Counted from the first letter of the stretch, positions 1 through 9,015 are shown. The stretch: 39,873 bases of DNA from an uncultured Prevotellaceae bacterium (GCA_902775075.1 CACYKX010000007.1:4957-44829); one strand, 5' to 3'. Numbers and translations are program-made. The notes: generated by a model not told the origin, from the sequence alone.

Positions 1-156
1 CAAAGACGCAAGGTTGTCAAGATGGTAGATTATCTGGAACAATATGCCGGCGAGGGAAGTGTACCTGACCCCTATTACGGTGGAGCCGACGACTTTGAAT
101 GGGCGCTCGATTTAATAGAAGATGGGTGCAGAGGTTTGTTAAAACATAGTAAATAA
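1..156 (+). CDS. Low-molecular-weight protein-tyrosine phosphatase, C-terminal part
   Basis: The frame is open from the first base of the window to TAA at 154-156 and gives 51 residues, so the gene starts outside the window. The segment [16 protein letters not shown] is the C-terminal signature of low-molecular-weight phosphotyrosine phosphatases: the DPY(Y/F) loop carries the general-acid aspartate, and the following Phe and helix ([13 protein letters not shown]) are typical of the family. The N-terminal CxxxxxR phosphate loop is outside the window. The family dephosphorylates tyrosine in cytosolic proteins. About 60 bp separate its stop from the sigma-factor promoter, so the two genes are probably separate units. 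Confidence 0.8.
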   Translation, partial: QRRKVVKMVDYLEQYAGEGSVPDPYYGGADDFEWALDLIEDGCRGLLKHSK

Positions 157-216
157 ATGCGTAATAAATGTTTTAAATCAACAGAAAAAGCATAAAAAGA
201 AAAAAAAATCGTTGAA

Positions 217-249
217 ATTGCCAAAATAAAAAATATTTGTGTATATTTG
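217..249 (+). promoter_or_regulatory. Bacteroidetes-type promoter of the sigma-factor gene
   Basis: TATATTTG at 242-249 matches the -7 consensus TAnnTTTG. ATTG at 217-220 stands 21 bp upstream, in the -33 position. The ATG lies 38 bp downstream at 288. The box also falls inside the longer open frame that begins at 237, which argues against that upstream start. Confidence 0.65.
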
Positions 250-287
250 CCAACAATATACATCTAAACTACGCATTAAAGTATACC

Positions 288-1163
288 ATGAGACAGCTAA
301 AGATTACTAAGAACATTACCAATCGGCAAAGTGGATCACTTGACCGTTATCTTTCAGAGATCGCTCGAGAACCAATGATTTCACCTGAAGAAGAGGTTGA
401 TTTGGCTCGGAAAATTCACGAAGGAGGCAAAGAGGCTGAAAGAGCTAAAGATAGACTGGTAAGAGCAAACTTAAGATTTGTTGTTTCTGTGGCTAAACAG
501 TATCAGCATGAAGGTATTACTCTCACAGATTTAATCAATGAAGGTAATTTGGGATTAGTAAAAGCTGCTGAGAAATACGACGAGACGCGCGGTTTTAAGT
601 TTATTTCATATGCTGTATGGTGGATAAGACAAGCCATCATTCAGGCTTTGACGGAGAAAGGACGACTGGTACGCATCCCTCTGAATCAATCGATAGCAGC
701 AGGGAAAATACAGAAGGCTACTTCTGATTTCTTACAGGAATATGGCAGGTATCCTTCTCCGGAAGAGGTTTCGGAGATTACAGATATTGAACTGGATAAA
801 GTTCTTGAAGCTCAAAGTGCACTATCTTACTCTGTAAGTATAGACACCCCAATGTCGGAAGACAATGATACTTCGATAGCTGATTCTCTTACCTCTGGTG
901 ATCGACGTGAATCGGCTGACAACGAGGTTGATCTACAGTCTATGAAACGAGATATCGGCAAAGTGATAGAAACGCTCTTAAGTAAACGAGAAACTCTTGT
1001 AATATGCCGATTCTACGGTTTGGGACGCCCAGAAGAGACGCTCGAACAGATTGGTGACGAAATGGGATTGTCGAGAGAACGTGTACGTCAGATCAAGGAA
1101 AAAGGATTGCGAAAAATAAGACATAGTAAAAGTAGCGGAATGCTACAGAAATATTTAGGATAA
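288..1163 (+). CDS. RpoD/SigA-family sigma-70 factor
   Basis: This 291-residue protein directs RNA polymerase to promoters. MRQLKITKNITNR at the N-terminus and LQKYLG at the C-terminus match the ends of the Bacteroidetes primary sigma factor, which is of similar size (about 286 residues). Region 1.2 (SLDRYLSEIARE) lies near residues 18-28. Region 2 (DLINEGNLGLVKAAEKYDET) spans about 81-100, and the -10 recognition helix (YAVWWIRQAIIQAL) about 108-121. Region 4.2 (TLEQIGDEMGLSRERVRQI) lies near the C-terminus. The start at 288 is chosen because the frame open from 237 runs through the promoter. From memory, the genus's main sigma factor reads LAEQSRIVRLPLN where this one reads LTEKGRLVRIPLN, and region 3 here is more divergent. 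It may therefore be a second, group-2-like copy rather than the primary factor. The symporter follows after 13 bp, probably cotranscribed. Confidence 0.85.
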   Translation: MRQLKITKNITNRQSGSLDRYLSEIAREPMISPEEEVDLARKIHEGGKEAERAKDRLVRANLRFVVSVAKQYQHEGITLTDLINEGNLGLVKAAEKYDETRGFKFISYAVWWIRQAIIQALTEKGRLVRIPLNQSIAAGKIQKATSDFLQEYGRYPSPEEVSEITDIELDKVLEAQSALSYSVSIDTPMSEDNDTSIADSLTSGDRRESADNEVDLQSMKRDIGKVIETLLSKRETLVICRFYGLGRPEETLEQIGDEMGLSRERVRQIKEKGLRKIRHSKSSGMLQKYLG

Positions 1164-1176
1164 GAACATATAATAT

Positions 1177-2652
1177 ATGACCATTATACTTACGATACTT
1201 GCCTACTTTGGCATTCTACTAATCTTTAGTAGAGCCACATCGGGCAAGTCAAATAATGATGCATTTTACCGTGCTAACCGACGCTCCCCTTGGTATATGG
1301 TGGCATTCGGTATGGTGGGTGCGAGTATCTCTGGAATCACCTTCGTCTCTGTGCCGGGAATGGTACTGACGAATGATATGTCATATCTACAAATGTGTAT
1401 TGGATTCGTTTTCGGATATTTTGCCGTTGCATTTGTACTGTTACCAATTTATTATAAGCTCAATCTTACGACAATATATTCGTATCTGGAATATAGAATG
1501 GGAAAGAGGAGCTATAAAACGGGAGCATATTTCTTTATCTTGTCTAAGTTGACCGGAGCAGCCGTGCGATTCTATGTGGTATGCTTCATTCTGCAACGAT
1601 TTGTATTGGATGCCTTCGGGATTCCTTTTGCCGTAACTGTTGTTGTGATGGTTGGACTCATCTGGCTTTACACCCATAGAAGCGGAGTAAAGACACTCGT
1701 ATGGACGGATACATTTCAAACACTCTGCATGTTTGCCGCCTTGATATTGATAATCTTCCAAGTGATGAATGCTCTTCATTACGACTTTGGGCAAACCGTA
1801 GATGCAATCATCGCAGATAAGAGAAGTAACATCTTTGTATGGAGCGATTTCATCAGCCGACAGAATTTCGTAAAACAGTTTCTGAGTGGTATCTTTGTTG
1901 TCATCGTGATGACAGGACTTGACCAAGATATGATGCAAAAGAATCTGACTTGCAAATCATTGCGCGAGGCACAGAAAGATATGTGTTCTTATGGTTTTGC
2001 TTTCATCCCTGCGAATTTATTATTTTTGTCGTTAGGAATTCTCTTGGCACAACTCGCTAACAGTTGGCATATTACTCTCCCAACAATGACCGATGACTTA
2101 CTTCCTATGTTTGCTGCGTCTGGTAAAATCGGTCCGATTATCGTTATCTTGTTCAGCATCGGCATTGTAGCAGCCAGTTTCTCGAGTGCAGACAGTTCCA
2201 TGACAGCTCTTACCACCTGTTGGTGCATCGATATCATGGAACAGAAAGATAATGAAAGACTTCGCAAATACACGCATTTCTTCATCGCGTTAATCTTTGT
2301 GGTCTTTATCTTGCTATTTAGAATCATCAATTCTACTAGCGTCCTTGATGCAATCTACACCCTATGCTCATATACTTACGGTCCTTTGCTGGGACTTTTT
2401 ACTTATGGAATTTTCACTCATCGCGGAGTGAGCGACAACCTCGTACCTTACATTGCCATTGCTAGTCCTGTTATCTGTGGTATTATTGATTATGCCACGC
2501 GATATCTCACAGGCTATCAGTTCGGTTATGAGCTTTTACTATTGAATGGTGCTATCACATTTCTGGGATTATGGTTATCTGCTCCTACTAACAGATACCA
2601 TAATTTCCAGTTGAAAATTACTGATGAGAACGATCGTCCTATCGGTTTCTAG
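1177..2652 (+). CDS. Sodium:solute symporter (SSS family)
   Basis: This 491-residue inner-membrane protein has about 13 hydrophobic segments. The N-terminal pattern NDAFYRANRRSPWYMVAFGM followed by GASISGITFVSVPG is the SSS (SLC5) signature: a short polar loop, then the broken first core helix that forms the sodium and substrate site. GIVAASFSSADSSMTAL in the second half is the conserved helix-8 stretch with the sodium-binding Ser residues. The family couples sodium entry to uptake of sugars, sialic acids, amino acids or similar solutes, and the substrate cannot be read from sequence. The gene begins 13 bp after the sigma-factor gene with no promoter between them. Its TAG stop (2650-2652) overlaps the stop of the convergent HTCS gene. 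Confidence 0.87.
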   Translation: MTIILTILAYFGILLIFSRATSGKSNNDAFYRANRRSPWYMVAFGMVGASISGITFVSVPGMVLTNDMSYLQMCIGFVFGYFAVAFVLLPIYYKLNLTTIYSYLEYRMGKRSYKTGAYFFILSKLTGAAVRFYVVCFILQRFVLDAFGIPFAVTVVVMVGLIWLYTHRSGVKTLVWTDTFQTLCMFAALILIIFQVMNALHYDFGQTVDAIIADKRSNIFVWSDFISRQNFVKQFLSGIFVVIVMTGLDQDMMQKNLTCKSLREAQKDMCSYGFAFIPANLLFLSLGILLAQLANSWHITLPTMTDDLLPMFAASGKIGPIIVILFSIGIVAASFSSADSSMTALTTCWCIDIMEQKDNERLRKYTHFFIALIFVVFILLFRIINSTSVLDAIYTLCSYTYGPLLGLFTYGIFTHRGVSDNLVPYIAIASPVICGIIDYATRYLTGYQFGYELLLLNGAITFLGLWLSAPTNRYHNFQLKITDENDRPIGF

Positions 2653-5600
2653 TCTTTAGCGCTTATTTTTCGTAAATATTCACTTGGCAGACAGCCAAAC
2701 TCATCCTTGAAGCACTTACGGAAATAAGCAATACTGTTGATGCCCACCATAAATGCAATTTCGCTAATCGTATATTTTCCTTGCATCAATAAGCGTTCTG
2801 CATATTGCATCTTGTAGTGGCGAAGATACCCATTGGTACTCGCACCCGTAAGTGCTTTCATCTTGCGATAAAGTGTAGAGGCACTCATACCAAGTTCCTT
2901 AGCAACTATATTTACATCAAGATCACCTGTAATATTCTTATCAAGGATTTTATTGAGTTGTTCAAAGAAAGCATGGTCGCTCTCAGACATTGCCTGTCGG
3001 AGTTCCTGTGCCTTCTGCTGAATAGTAATATTACTATTAGTGGCCTTATTCATGATCTTATCGATGAGCTGTCTTCGCTGATTAAGTAGATTCTTAACAC
3101 GACTCTGCAACACACTCACCTTGAATGGTTTGGTAATATAACTATCTGCACCAGCATCATATCCTTCGATTTTTGATTGATCTCCATCCTTAGCCGTCAG
3201 CAAAAGCACTGGAATATGACTTGTACGAACATCTTTCTTCACAGCTCGCAACAATTCATTACCATCCATTATAGGCATCATGATATCACTGATGATAACA
3301 TCAGGAATACGATCAAGTGCCAAAGCAAGACCTTCCTTACCATTTGAAGCCTGGACAACTTCATATTCATCTTCAAAGTTCTCTGTAATATAATTACGGA
3401 TACCTTCATTATCCTCTACGATGAGCAAGACTGGTTTCCCTTCATGTTCGTCAAATGGAATAAGTGTTTCTTGCTCTCTTTCGTTTCCTTTTATTATTGA
3501 AGAGGATATCTCATCATTCGGATGTTCTTCCGTCAACTTCAACGGTTCTTCTGTATTTCCACATTGATAGGTTACTGTCGAATAAAAATTATTTTCATCC
3601 AAAGTCACTATAAATGTCGTACCTTTATTGACTTTACTTTCCACCTGAATAGTAGCTTGATGTAATGCTACTAATTGTTTGACAAGAGCCAATCCTATAC
3701 CCGTTCCTGATGCCTGATGCTTACCATTTTCCTGATAATAACTATCAAAGATATGTGGTAAAGCTTCCGGAGATATGCCATAACCAGTATCGGATACTAT
3801 TATATCTATAAGATTCTTTTCCCTCTCATGTCTCCGTTTCACAGTTACAGTAATGCTACCTACATCTGTATATTTAAAGGCATTACTGATCAAGTTGTCC
3901 ATTATCATAATAATGATGCCCTTATCGAAATAGGTAGGGATATTACTCTCTGAAGCTATAAAAAAGATATCGAGTTTCTTCTTCGTATTGAGTTCCTGAT
4001 ATTTTACACACACTTGTTGGATGGCCTTCACAATATTGTCCTTTGACACATTAAGTTGTCGACCATTGTATTGCGCTTTTCTATATTCCAGAATCTGATT
4101 AATAAGCTCTTTCAACCTACTGGCACTTTGATAGATAATCGCCAGTTTATGCTTTATCTTATCTGGAATTTCCGTACTTCTTGAGATATCATCTAAAGGG
4201 CCAAGTATTAAGGTAAGTGGGGTTCGAAGTTCATGAGTAATACTGGTAAAGAAGTGCATACGCTCTTCATTTAGTTTCTGTTCCTGCTCATTTTTCTTCT
4301 TCTCCGCATCAAGTTGCACTTGTAGGCGCAACTTTTTTGTATACTCGCGCTGATTAATATAGATGAGTGCAACCACGAAAATTGCAAAGATCAATTTAGC
4401 CCACCATGTGAGATACAAAGGCGGTTCTATCTCAAGTCTTAATTCTGTAGGCTCTGACCATTCGCGGTTTTTAAATCGACATCTCACCTTAATATTATAT
4501 ATACCATGTGAGAAATTATGCAGATAGATACGATTACCTACGACCGGATTCCATTTATTGTCTCTATCATTGATCATATAACTATACTCCACCATATTAT
4601 TAAGAGCCACATCGGCTTCATTCACCGATAACACCAGTGAATTCTGATTATGATTGAGTATAAGTGTTTTCTTACCTATCAAGTTGATGGTACTGTCTGG
4701 TTCATCACCATTGGAAACAACATAAGCTTGGGTGATATAAGGAACTGCAGCTTTTTCCTTCGTAAAAATTTGTCGTGGATTAAAATAGGTAAGCCCATTC
4801 GTACTTCCAAAATATAATGTACCATCCGGAGAAATTGCCACACAACCACTATTATAATTACCTTGGGCAATATGGTCCTGATAACCATAATTATCAAACT
4901 TGCCATCTAGTTCGTTGTAAAAGCTGATTCCTTTATTGGTACTTATCCAAATATGATGCTGCTTATCTTCGACAATAGCATGTACGATGGCATTGTTCAG
5001 ATTCGAAGAGATTGTAGTATATTTCCTACCCAGTGGGTTGGACATATATGCGATACCTGCGTCTGTAGCGACCCATAGATGTCCTTTTCTATCTAGCAAA
5101 AGATCGTTCACATTATTATTAAGGAAGTCACTTTGTTCCTGTAACTTCTGAATGATACGCATCTGCTGATTAAAAATCAACAATCCACCACCAAAAGTAC
5201 CGACATAGAGATATCCTCGAGGGTCATGAATTATGGTACGAACAAGTCGTTCGTTGAATTCGTTATAGTGTGCAACGATCTTAAGTGTCGATTTATCTAC
5301 AATATAGATACCGTCACTTGTGCCCACAAACATAAAGTTCTTGTACTCATTGAAGCAACGTACATCTGTGTTCTTCTCGAATATCTTATGCGCAGCCCCT
5401 CCATTTGCAGGTCTGACATAGGCATTATCGGAGAATGTACCAAACCATAATCTTCCTTCACTATCCTCCAGTATCGTCTGTATAGACTTTCCTTTCAGAT
5501 TTACATCAGATACTACGCGACATCCATCTTTGAACAGATTCACGCCATCGCCATCTGTTCCCACCCAAAGTTGACGATGACTGTCATAAGAAACCGAAAG

Positions 5601-6710
5601 TACTGACTTCTCAGTAAGGTGATGTTCCACATCAATAGGTGAGAAATCTATAAAATTGAAATATGGAGCACGGTGTAGAAGCACATTCACTCCTGAAGCA
5701 TAAAACCCTAGCCACACGTTATGGAATTTGTCTTCAACAACACATCTAATGGTGTTTCCCGATAAATCGTTATCATAATATCCCTCATTTAGATACTGGA
5801 AAGATGCCGATGACGGTAGACCTAATGTAAGTCCTGGCTTCATGATAGCTACACCTCCTTGTTCAGTACAGATCCATAGTTTACCATCACTTACTTGTTT
5901 GATATCGAAAATCGTACGGCTCAATTTCCCTCCATCAATATAATGGACGAACTCACCCTTGCTCCGATCAAAAAGGTTTAATCCCTTATTTGTTCCTACC
6001 CATATATTACCATTATTGTCCTGATAGACACACATCACGTCATTACCCATAATACTGGTCGGGTTTGAAGGATCTTCGACAAAAGTATGCGAATTTCGAT
6101 TCTTGGTATCAATCAATGTCAAACCACCATGAATATGACCTACTGCAATAATACCACCTCCCAAATCACATACACAATCATTAAAAGATTGTGGCACACC
6201 TTTTATATGTGTATAATCATAATGCGTAAATTTATTGGTCTTAAGATCAAAATGGTCGATACCATACCAATAGGTTGTAATCCAAAGTCCTCCATCATAG
6301 GCGGGTTTTATATCCGTCACATCATTAGAATAAAGAGAATTAGGATTCTTCTTATCTTTACGATAGGTCGTAAACTGGTCAGTATCATAGTTGTAGGCTT
6401 GTAGGCCCTCACGTTGAGAACCAATCCACATTATTTTTTCCTTAGGATCGTCACAAACTACATTTAGCGCATTAGCCACCAATGAATTCTTTGTGTTCTT
6501 TTTATAATAGGTTAAGAAGCTAGAACCATCAAAACGATCCAATCCTTCTTCGGTAGCAAGCCAAACAAATCCATATTTGTCTTGTGCCATACTAAGAACA
6601 TAATCACTCGATAAACCTGAGGTTACATTTAAACGCTTTATTGTATGCCCCCATATTTGGAAATGAGCAAAAACAAGAAATATACCTATATATATAAATC
6701 TTAACTTCAT
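2649..6710 (-). CDS. Hybrid two-component system (HTCS) sensor-regulator
   Basis: This 1353-residue one-protein signalling system holds a sensor, kinase, receiver and DNA-binding domain. A signal peptide or anchor (MKLRFIYIGIFLVFAHFQIW) comes first. It is followed by about 740 periplasmic residues of two-component propeller (Reg_prop) repeats such as LDRFDGSS, GLNLFDRS and GLTYFNPR, then a Y_Y_Y domain. One membrane helix lies near 768-790. HisKA has HELRTPL with His826. The ATPase domain shows NLISNAFKYTD, DTGYGIS and GTGIGLAL. The receiver has Asp1142 in IISDIMMP. An AraC-type helix-turn-helix (about 1255-1350) ends the protein. The open frame extends to 6746, but the -7 box at 6736-6743 overlaps that extension, so the start is placed at 6710. 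HTCS proteins normally sense an oligosaccharide and activate a neighbouring SusC/D locus. No such locus is adjacent here, so its targets are unknown. Confidence 0.93.
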   Translation of the reverse strand: MKLRFIYIGIFLVFAHFQIWGHTIKRLNVTSGLSSDYVLSMAQDKYGFVWLATEEGLDRFDGSSFLTYYKKNTKNSLVANALNVVCDDPKEKIMWIGSQREGLQAYNYDTDQFTTYRKDKKNPNSLYSNDVTDIKPAYDGGLWITTYWYGIDHFDLKTNKFTHYDYTHIKGVPQSFNDCVCDLGGGIIAVGHIHGGLTLIDTKNRNSHTFVEDPSNPTSIMGNDVMCVYQDNNGNIWVGTNKGLNLFDRSKGEFVHYIDGGKLSRTIFDIKQVSDGKLWICTEQGGVAIMKPGLTLGLPSSASFQYLNEGYYDNDLSGNTIRCVVEDKFHNVWLGFYASGVNVLLHRAPYFNFIDFSPIDVEHHLTEKSVLSVSYDSHRQLWVGTDGDGVNLFKDGCRVVSDVNLKGKSIQTILEDSEGRLWFGTFSDNAYVRPANGGAAHKIFEKNTDVRCFNEYKNFMFVGTSDGIYIVDKSTLKIVAHYNEFNERLVRTIIHDPRGYLYVGTFGGGLLIFNQQMRIIQKLQEQSDFLNNNVNDLLLDRKGHLWVATDAGIAYMSNPLGRKYTTISSNLNNAIVHAIVEDKQHHIWISTNKGISFYNELDGKFDNYGYQDHIAQGNYNSGCVAISPDGTLYFGSTNGLTYFNPRQIFTKEKAAVPYITQAYVVSNGDEPDSTINLIGKKTLILNHNQNSLVLSVNEADVALNNMVEYSYMINDRDNKWNPVVGNRIYLHNFSHGIYNIKVRCRFKNREWSEPTELRLEIEPPLYLTWWAKLIFAIFVVALIYINQREYTKKLRLQVQLDAEKKKNEQEQKLNEERMHFFTSITHELRTPLTLILGPLDDISRSTEIPDKIKHKLAIIYQSASRLKELINQILEYRKAQYNGRQLNVSKDNIVKAIQQVCVKYQELNTKKKLDIFFIASESNIPTYFDKGIIIMIMDNLISNAFKYTDVGSITVTVKRRHEREKNLIDIIVSDTGYGISPEALPHIFDSYYQENGKHQASGTGIGLALVKQLVALHQATIQVESKVNKGTTFIVTLDENNFYSTVTYQCGNTEEPLKLTEEHPNDEISSSIIKGNEREQETLIPFDEHEGKPVLLIVEDNEGIRNYITENFEDEYEVVQASNGKEGLALALDRIPDVIISDIMMPIMDGNELLRAVKKDVRTSHIPVLLLTAKDGDQSKIEGYDAGADSYITKPFKVSVLQSRVKNLLNQRRQLIDKIMNKATNSNITIQQKAQELRQAMSESDHAFFEQLNKILDKNITGDLDVNIVAKELGMSASTLYRKMKALTGASTNGYLRHYKMQYAERLLMQGKYTISEIAFMVGINSIAYFRKCFKDEFGCLPSEYLRKISAKD

Positions 6711-6735
6711 TCTAAAATACCAAAATTTGCATACG

Positions 6736-6743
6736 CAAAGATA
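6736..6743 (-). promoter_or_regulatory. -7 promoter box of the HTCS gene
   Basis: The minus strand reads TATCTTTG, a full match to TAnnTTTG, 25 bp before the ATG at 6710. I see no clear TTTG at the -33 distance, which fits an activated or weak promoter. Confidence 0.6.
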
Positions 6744-7017
6744 CAAAAAAAATCATCATAGAAGTAGTTTTGTGAATATTTTCAACCAAATTAAGTACAC
6801 AAATCATGCAATGCAAGATTTATATACCTACATTGCACGATAATCAACCATAATAGACATTTTTTCTCTCTACCTTTACGATGTAGAAAATACAGGCAAG
6901 CTCCAAGCTTCAATAGTCCTAATGACAACATAAAAATAACATATAGATAGATAACATTATTGAACACGAGGGAAAAACTAGCCTCTTAAATTAATGCTCA
7001 CAAAAACTGAGCTACAC
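6744..7017. other. Non-coding AT-rich spacer
   Basis: This is the stretch between the HTCS promoter and the hairpin at 7018. I found no convincing open frame or RNA gene. A short AAGCT-CCA-AGCTT inverted repeat near 6900-6915 is the only small structure I noticed. Confidence 0.5.
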
Positions 7018-7048
7018 AAAATGCTCCTCTGAATAAGAGGGGCATTTT
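7018..7048 (-). terminator. Rho-independent-like terminator hairpin
   Basis: A 13-bp stem, AAAATGCTCCTCT against AGAGGGGCATTTT with one wobble position, closes on the 5-nt loop GAATA. The A-rich left arm gives a U-rich tail when read leftward, and the T-rich right arm does so rightward. It lies about 180 bp after the stop of the phosphoesterase gene and is the first good terminator that a leftward transcript meets. Confidence 0.6.
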
Positions 7049-7086
7049 ACGTTTCATATAAAATTTAGACTAGGAATACTAAATAC

Positions 7087-7188
7087 GCAGTTAACTGTGT
7101 CGGCTTATACAGTTAACTACATCAGCCAACATAGTTAACTGTATTAATCAACGAAGTTATTCGCATCAGCCGATGCGAATAACTTCGT
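7087..7188. repeat. 22-bp tandem repeat array with palindromic cores
   Basis: There are four full units (7087-7108, 7109-7130, 7131-7152, 7153-7174) and a partial fifth unit. The first three units each carry the palindrome AGTTAACT, at 7089-7096, 7111-7118 and 7133-7140, exactly 22 bp apart. The spacer parts are variants of an ATCAGCCAA-like sequence. The fourth unit has AGTTATTCGC instead and forms the left half of a perfect inverted repeat. The array is non-coding and lies between the 3' end of the phosphoesterase gene and the upstream region of the HTCS gene. Confidence 0.75.
7151..7188. repeat. Perfect 17-bp inverted repeat with a 4-nt loop
   Basis: ACGAAGTTATTCGCATC (7151-7167) and its exact reverse complement (7172-7188) are separated by AGCC. 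It sits 40 bp after the phosphoesterase stop codon on that gene's strand. A U-tract does not follow, so it may protect the mRNA 3' end, act as a protein-binding palindrome, or be a remnant of a repeat unit rather than a classical terminator. Confidence 0.75.
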
Positions 7189-7227
7189 AAAATGTCAGAA
7201 CCAATCTTCATGAAATCAAATAAGAAT

Positions 7228-9003
7228 TTAGTATGAATGTGCGTAGTTAAAGAATGGTTCATTCACTACATCCTTACTCGAACCACTATACTGATGACCG
7301 TATCTATCAACGACCTTTACTTTGATAACACTCGTACTGTCCTCAGGAACATAATAATAGAGATGGTTCATCAATAGATAGTTGTTTGACTTACTAATGA
7401 AACGATAACTTACAGACTGTGCATATTTGTGATGATAACCAGCAGAAAAGGCATCTTGTCCTTTACTACTGATGCGTGTCATCTCATGTTCCTTTCCCTT
7501 TTCTATCGCATATACTTTCCATTGGGAATCGGCATTAAACACATTTGCTATCAGAGTATGCTTACCCTTCTCCAAATTCCAATCGGCAACATAGCTTTCC
7601 CCATTAAAGTCGGTATCAGCCCAGAATAAACTCATCTGGCGAGATACTGGCATAAAGGTACATTTATAGAAACTATCGATGATACGGTTACCACTAAACG
7701 AATACACATAATATCCATTTGGCGTACCACATATATTTATATTGGATTGCCAGATGTTTCCACATGCAGCACCATGGCAATGTTCATATACCGTGCGATC
7801 AGCAAAAGGTATCACATGGTTTAAAGCAAAATGTGTGTGTCCGCAAAACAATTCATAACCACCTTTGAATTCATCAAGCAACTTTAGAATTGCAGACAGA
7901 CGTGATGATGCATAATGTCCTTTTTCCGATTCTATCTTAAGTGGTATAGCCCCTCTCATCGGACCATTACCAAATGTCAAAGGCACATGATAACATAATA
8001 CCACTTTCTTGCTTTTATCCGTTAATGTCAAATCCTGTTTCAACCAGTTCATCTGTGCATTCGACAATTCTCCTGGAGAAAAATATGCTTTAGCACGATA
8101 GTATTTCACATCATTGAATACAACATAATGTTCATCACCTCGATCGAACGAATAATCTGTAGGTCCCCATGCTTCCTCCCACTTTTGGGTATACAATGGC
8201 ACATTATCTTGGTCATGATTACCAATAACCGAGAAGACCTTGACACGAGTAGAGCCTAAGGCCTTACGCATCCCCATCTCTAGATTTTCGTTAAAGCCAC
8301 CATAATACTGTACATTATCCCCCATACTGATTGCATAGACTGGCATACTCCGCGAAATTCTGCTTAGCATCTGCTTGATGTCGGCCATTGTTTCTTCCTG
8401 AAAACGAGACAAATCCGACTTTTGTTTCAAGTCATCCGTCATATCCGTATAATAAGGGCTAAAGGCATTCGTCACCTGAGGGTCTCCAATCACGAGAAGA
8501 CGATAATTTGTCTCCTTACCCATCGGAAGTTTCTTCAATGTAAAGTCATAAGTACGGTGTTCTTTTTCCAACGGAAGATAGGCGTTAGCTGTAAAATCAT
8601 CATTAGCATGCGTAGGGATTTCACAATCAGCAGGCACAGTATAATATACAAACTTTGCCTTGAGATTACGACGGAAATGATAATGTCCCGCACTGTCTGT
8701 AAGTTGACAGGTATAACCATCACTCACCACAACACCAACCATAGCATTGCCGTCCTCGTCAAGGAGCGTCCCCTCTACCACAGAATCAATTTTCTCTACA
8801 GTTTTTGGCTTCGGAGTAAGTTTCTTTACAATTTTTGCTATAGTATCTTTTGCTACGGCTGATGGCAAAGGTTTTTGCATATGTGGGTCTGACTCAGGTA
8901 TATCCTTTTTCCATAGTCCCCTGATGGAGAGTATACCTACAGTAACAAAAAGCAAGATAATAACAGATGCTATGATGATATTTTTACGTTTATTCTTTTC
9001 CAC
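7228..9003 (-). CDS. Membrane-anchored calcineurin-like metallophosphoesterase
   Basis: The 591-residue protein has an N-terminal signal anchor (residues 9-30, IIIASVIILLFVTVGILSI). A carboxypeptidase-regulatory-like beta domain spans about 75-160 (VEGTLLDEDGNAMVGVVVSD). The phosphoesterase core carries the metal-ligand motifs in family order: GDPQ with Asp174, GDN with Asp229, GNHDQ at 261-265, CYH with His339 and GHTH at 388-391. A C-terminal beta domain (about 440-591) resembles the MetallophosC domain of CpdB-like periplasmic enzymes. It should hydrolyse phosphoesters outside the cytoplasm; the substrate is unknown. The start at 9003 fits a -7 box only 4 bp upstream, so the mRNA may be nearly leaderless. 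It stands alone. Confidence 0.86.
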   Translation of the reverse strand: MEKNKRKNIIIASVIILLFVTVGILSIRGLWKKDIPESDPHMQKPLPSAVAKDTIAKIVKKLTPKPKTVEKIDSVVEGTLLDEDGNAMVGVVVSDGYTCQLTDSAGHYHFRRNLKAKFVYYTVPADCEIPTHANDDFTANAYLPLEKEHRTYDFTLKKLPMGKETNYRLLVIGDPQVTNAFSPYYTDMTDDLKQKSDLSRFQEETMADIKQMLSRISRSMPVYAISMGDNVQYYGGFNENLEMGMRKALGSTRVKVFSVIGNHDQDNVPLYTQKWEEAWGPTDYSFDRGDEHYVVFNDVKYYRAKAYFSPGELSNAQMNWLKQDLTLTDKSKKVVLCYHVPLTFGNGPMRGAIPLKIESEKGHYASSRLSAILKLLDEFKGGYELFCGHTHFALNHVIPFADRTVYEHCHGAACGNIWQSNINICGTPNGYYVYSFSGNRIIDSFYKCTFMPVSRQMSLFWADTDFNGESYVADWNLEKGKHTLIANVFNADSQWKVYAIEKGKEHEMTRISSKGQDAFSAGYHHKYAQSVSYRFISKSNNYLLMNHLYYYVPEDSTSVIKVKVVDRYGHQYSGSSKDVVNEPFFNYAHSY

Positions 9004-9007
9004 ATTG

Positions 9008-9015
9008 CAAAATTA
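9008..9015 (-). promoter_or_regulatory. -7 promoter box of the phosphoesterase gene
   Basis: The minus strand reads TAATTTTG, ending 4 bp before the ATG at 9003. No clean TTTG stands at the -33 distance. With the transcription start normally a few bases after this box, little or no 5' leader is left. Confidence 0.55.

Noticed and set aside
1441..1938. 165-codon antisense frame over the symporter
   Set aside because: Shadow frame; the sense frame has a full SSS signature.
6711..6746. Longer HTCS start at 6746 (MYLCVCKFWYF...)
   Set aside because: The -7 promoter box at 6736-6743 lies within this extension and the signal peptide begins at 6710.
7151..7188. loxP-like half-sites (ACGAAGTTAT and ATAACTTCGT)
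   Set aside because: Ten bases match loxP arms, but the arms face the opposite way, the spacer is wrong and no recombinase gene is near. Considered chance within the repeat array.
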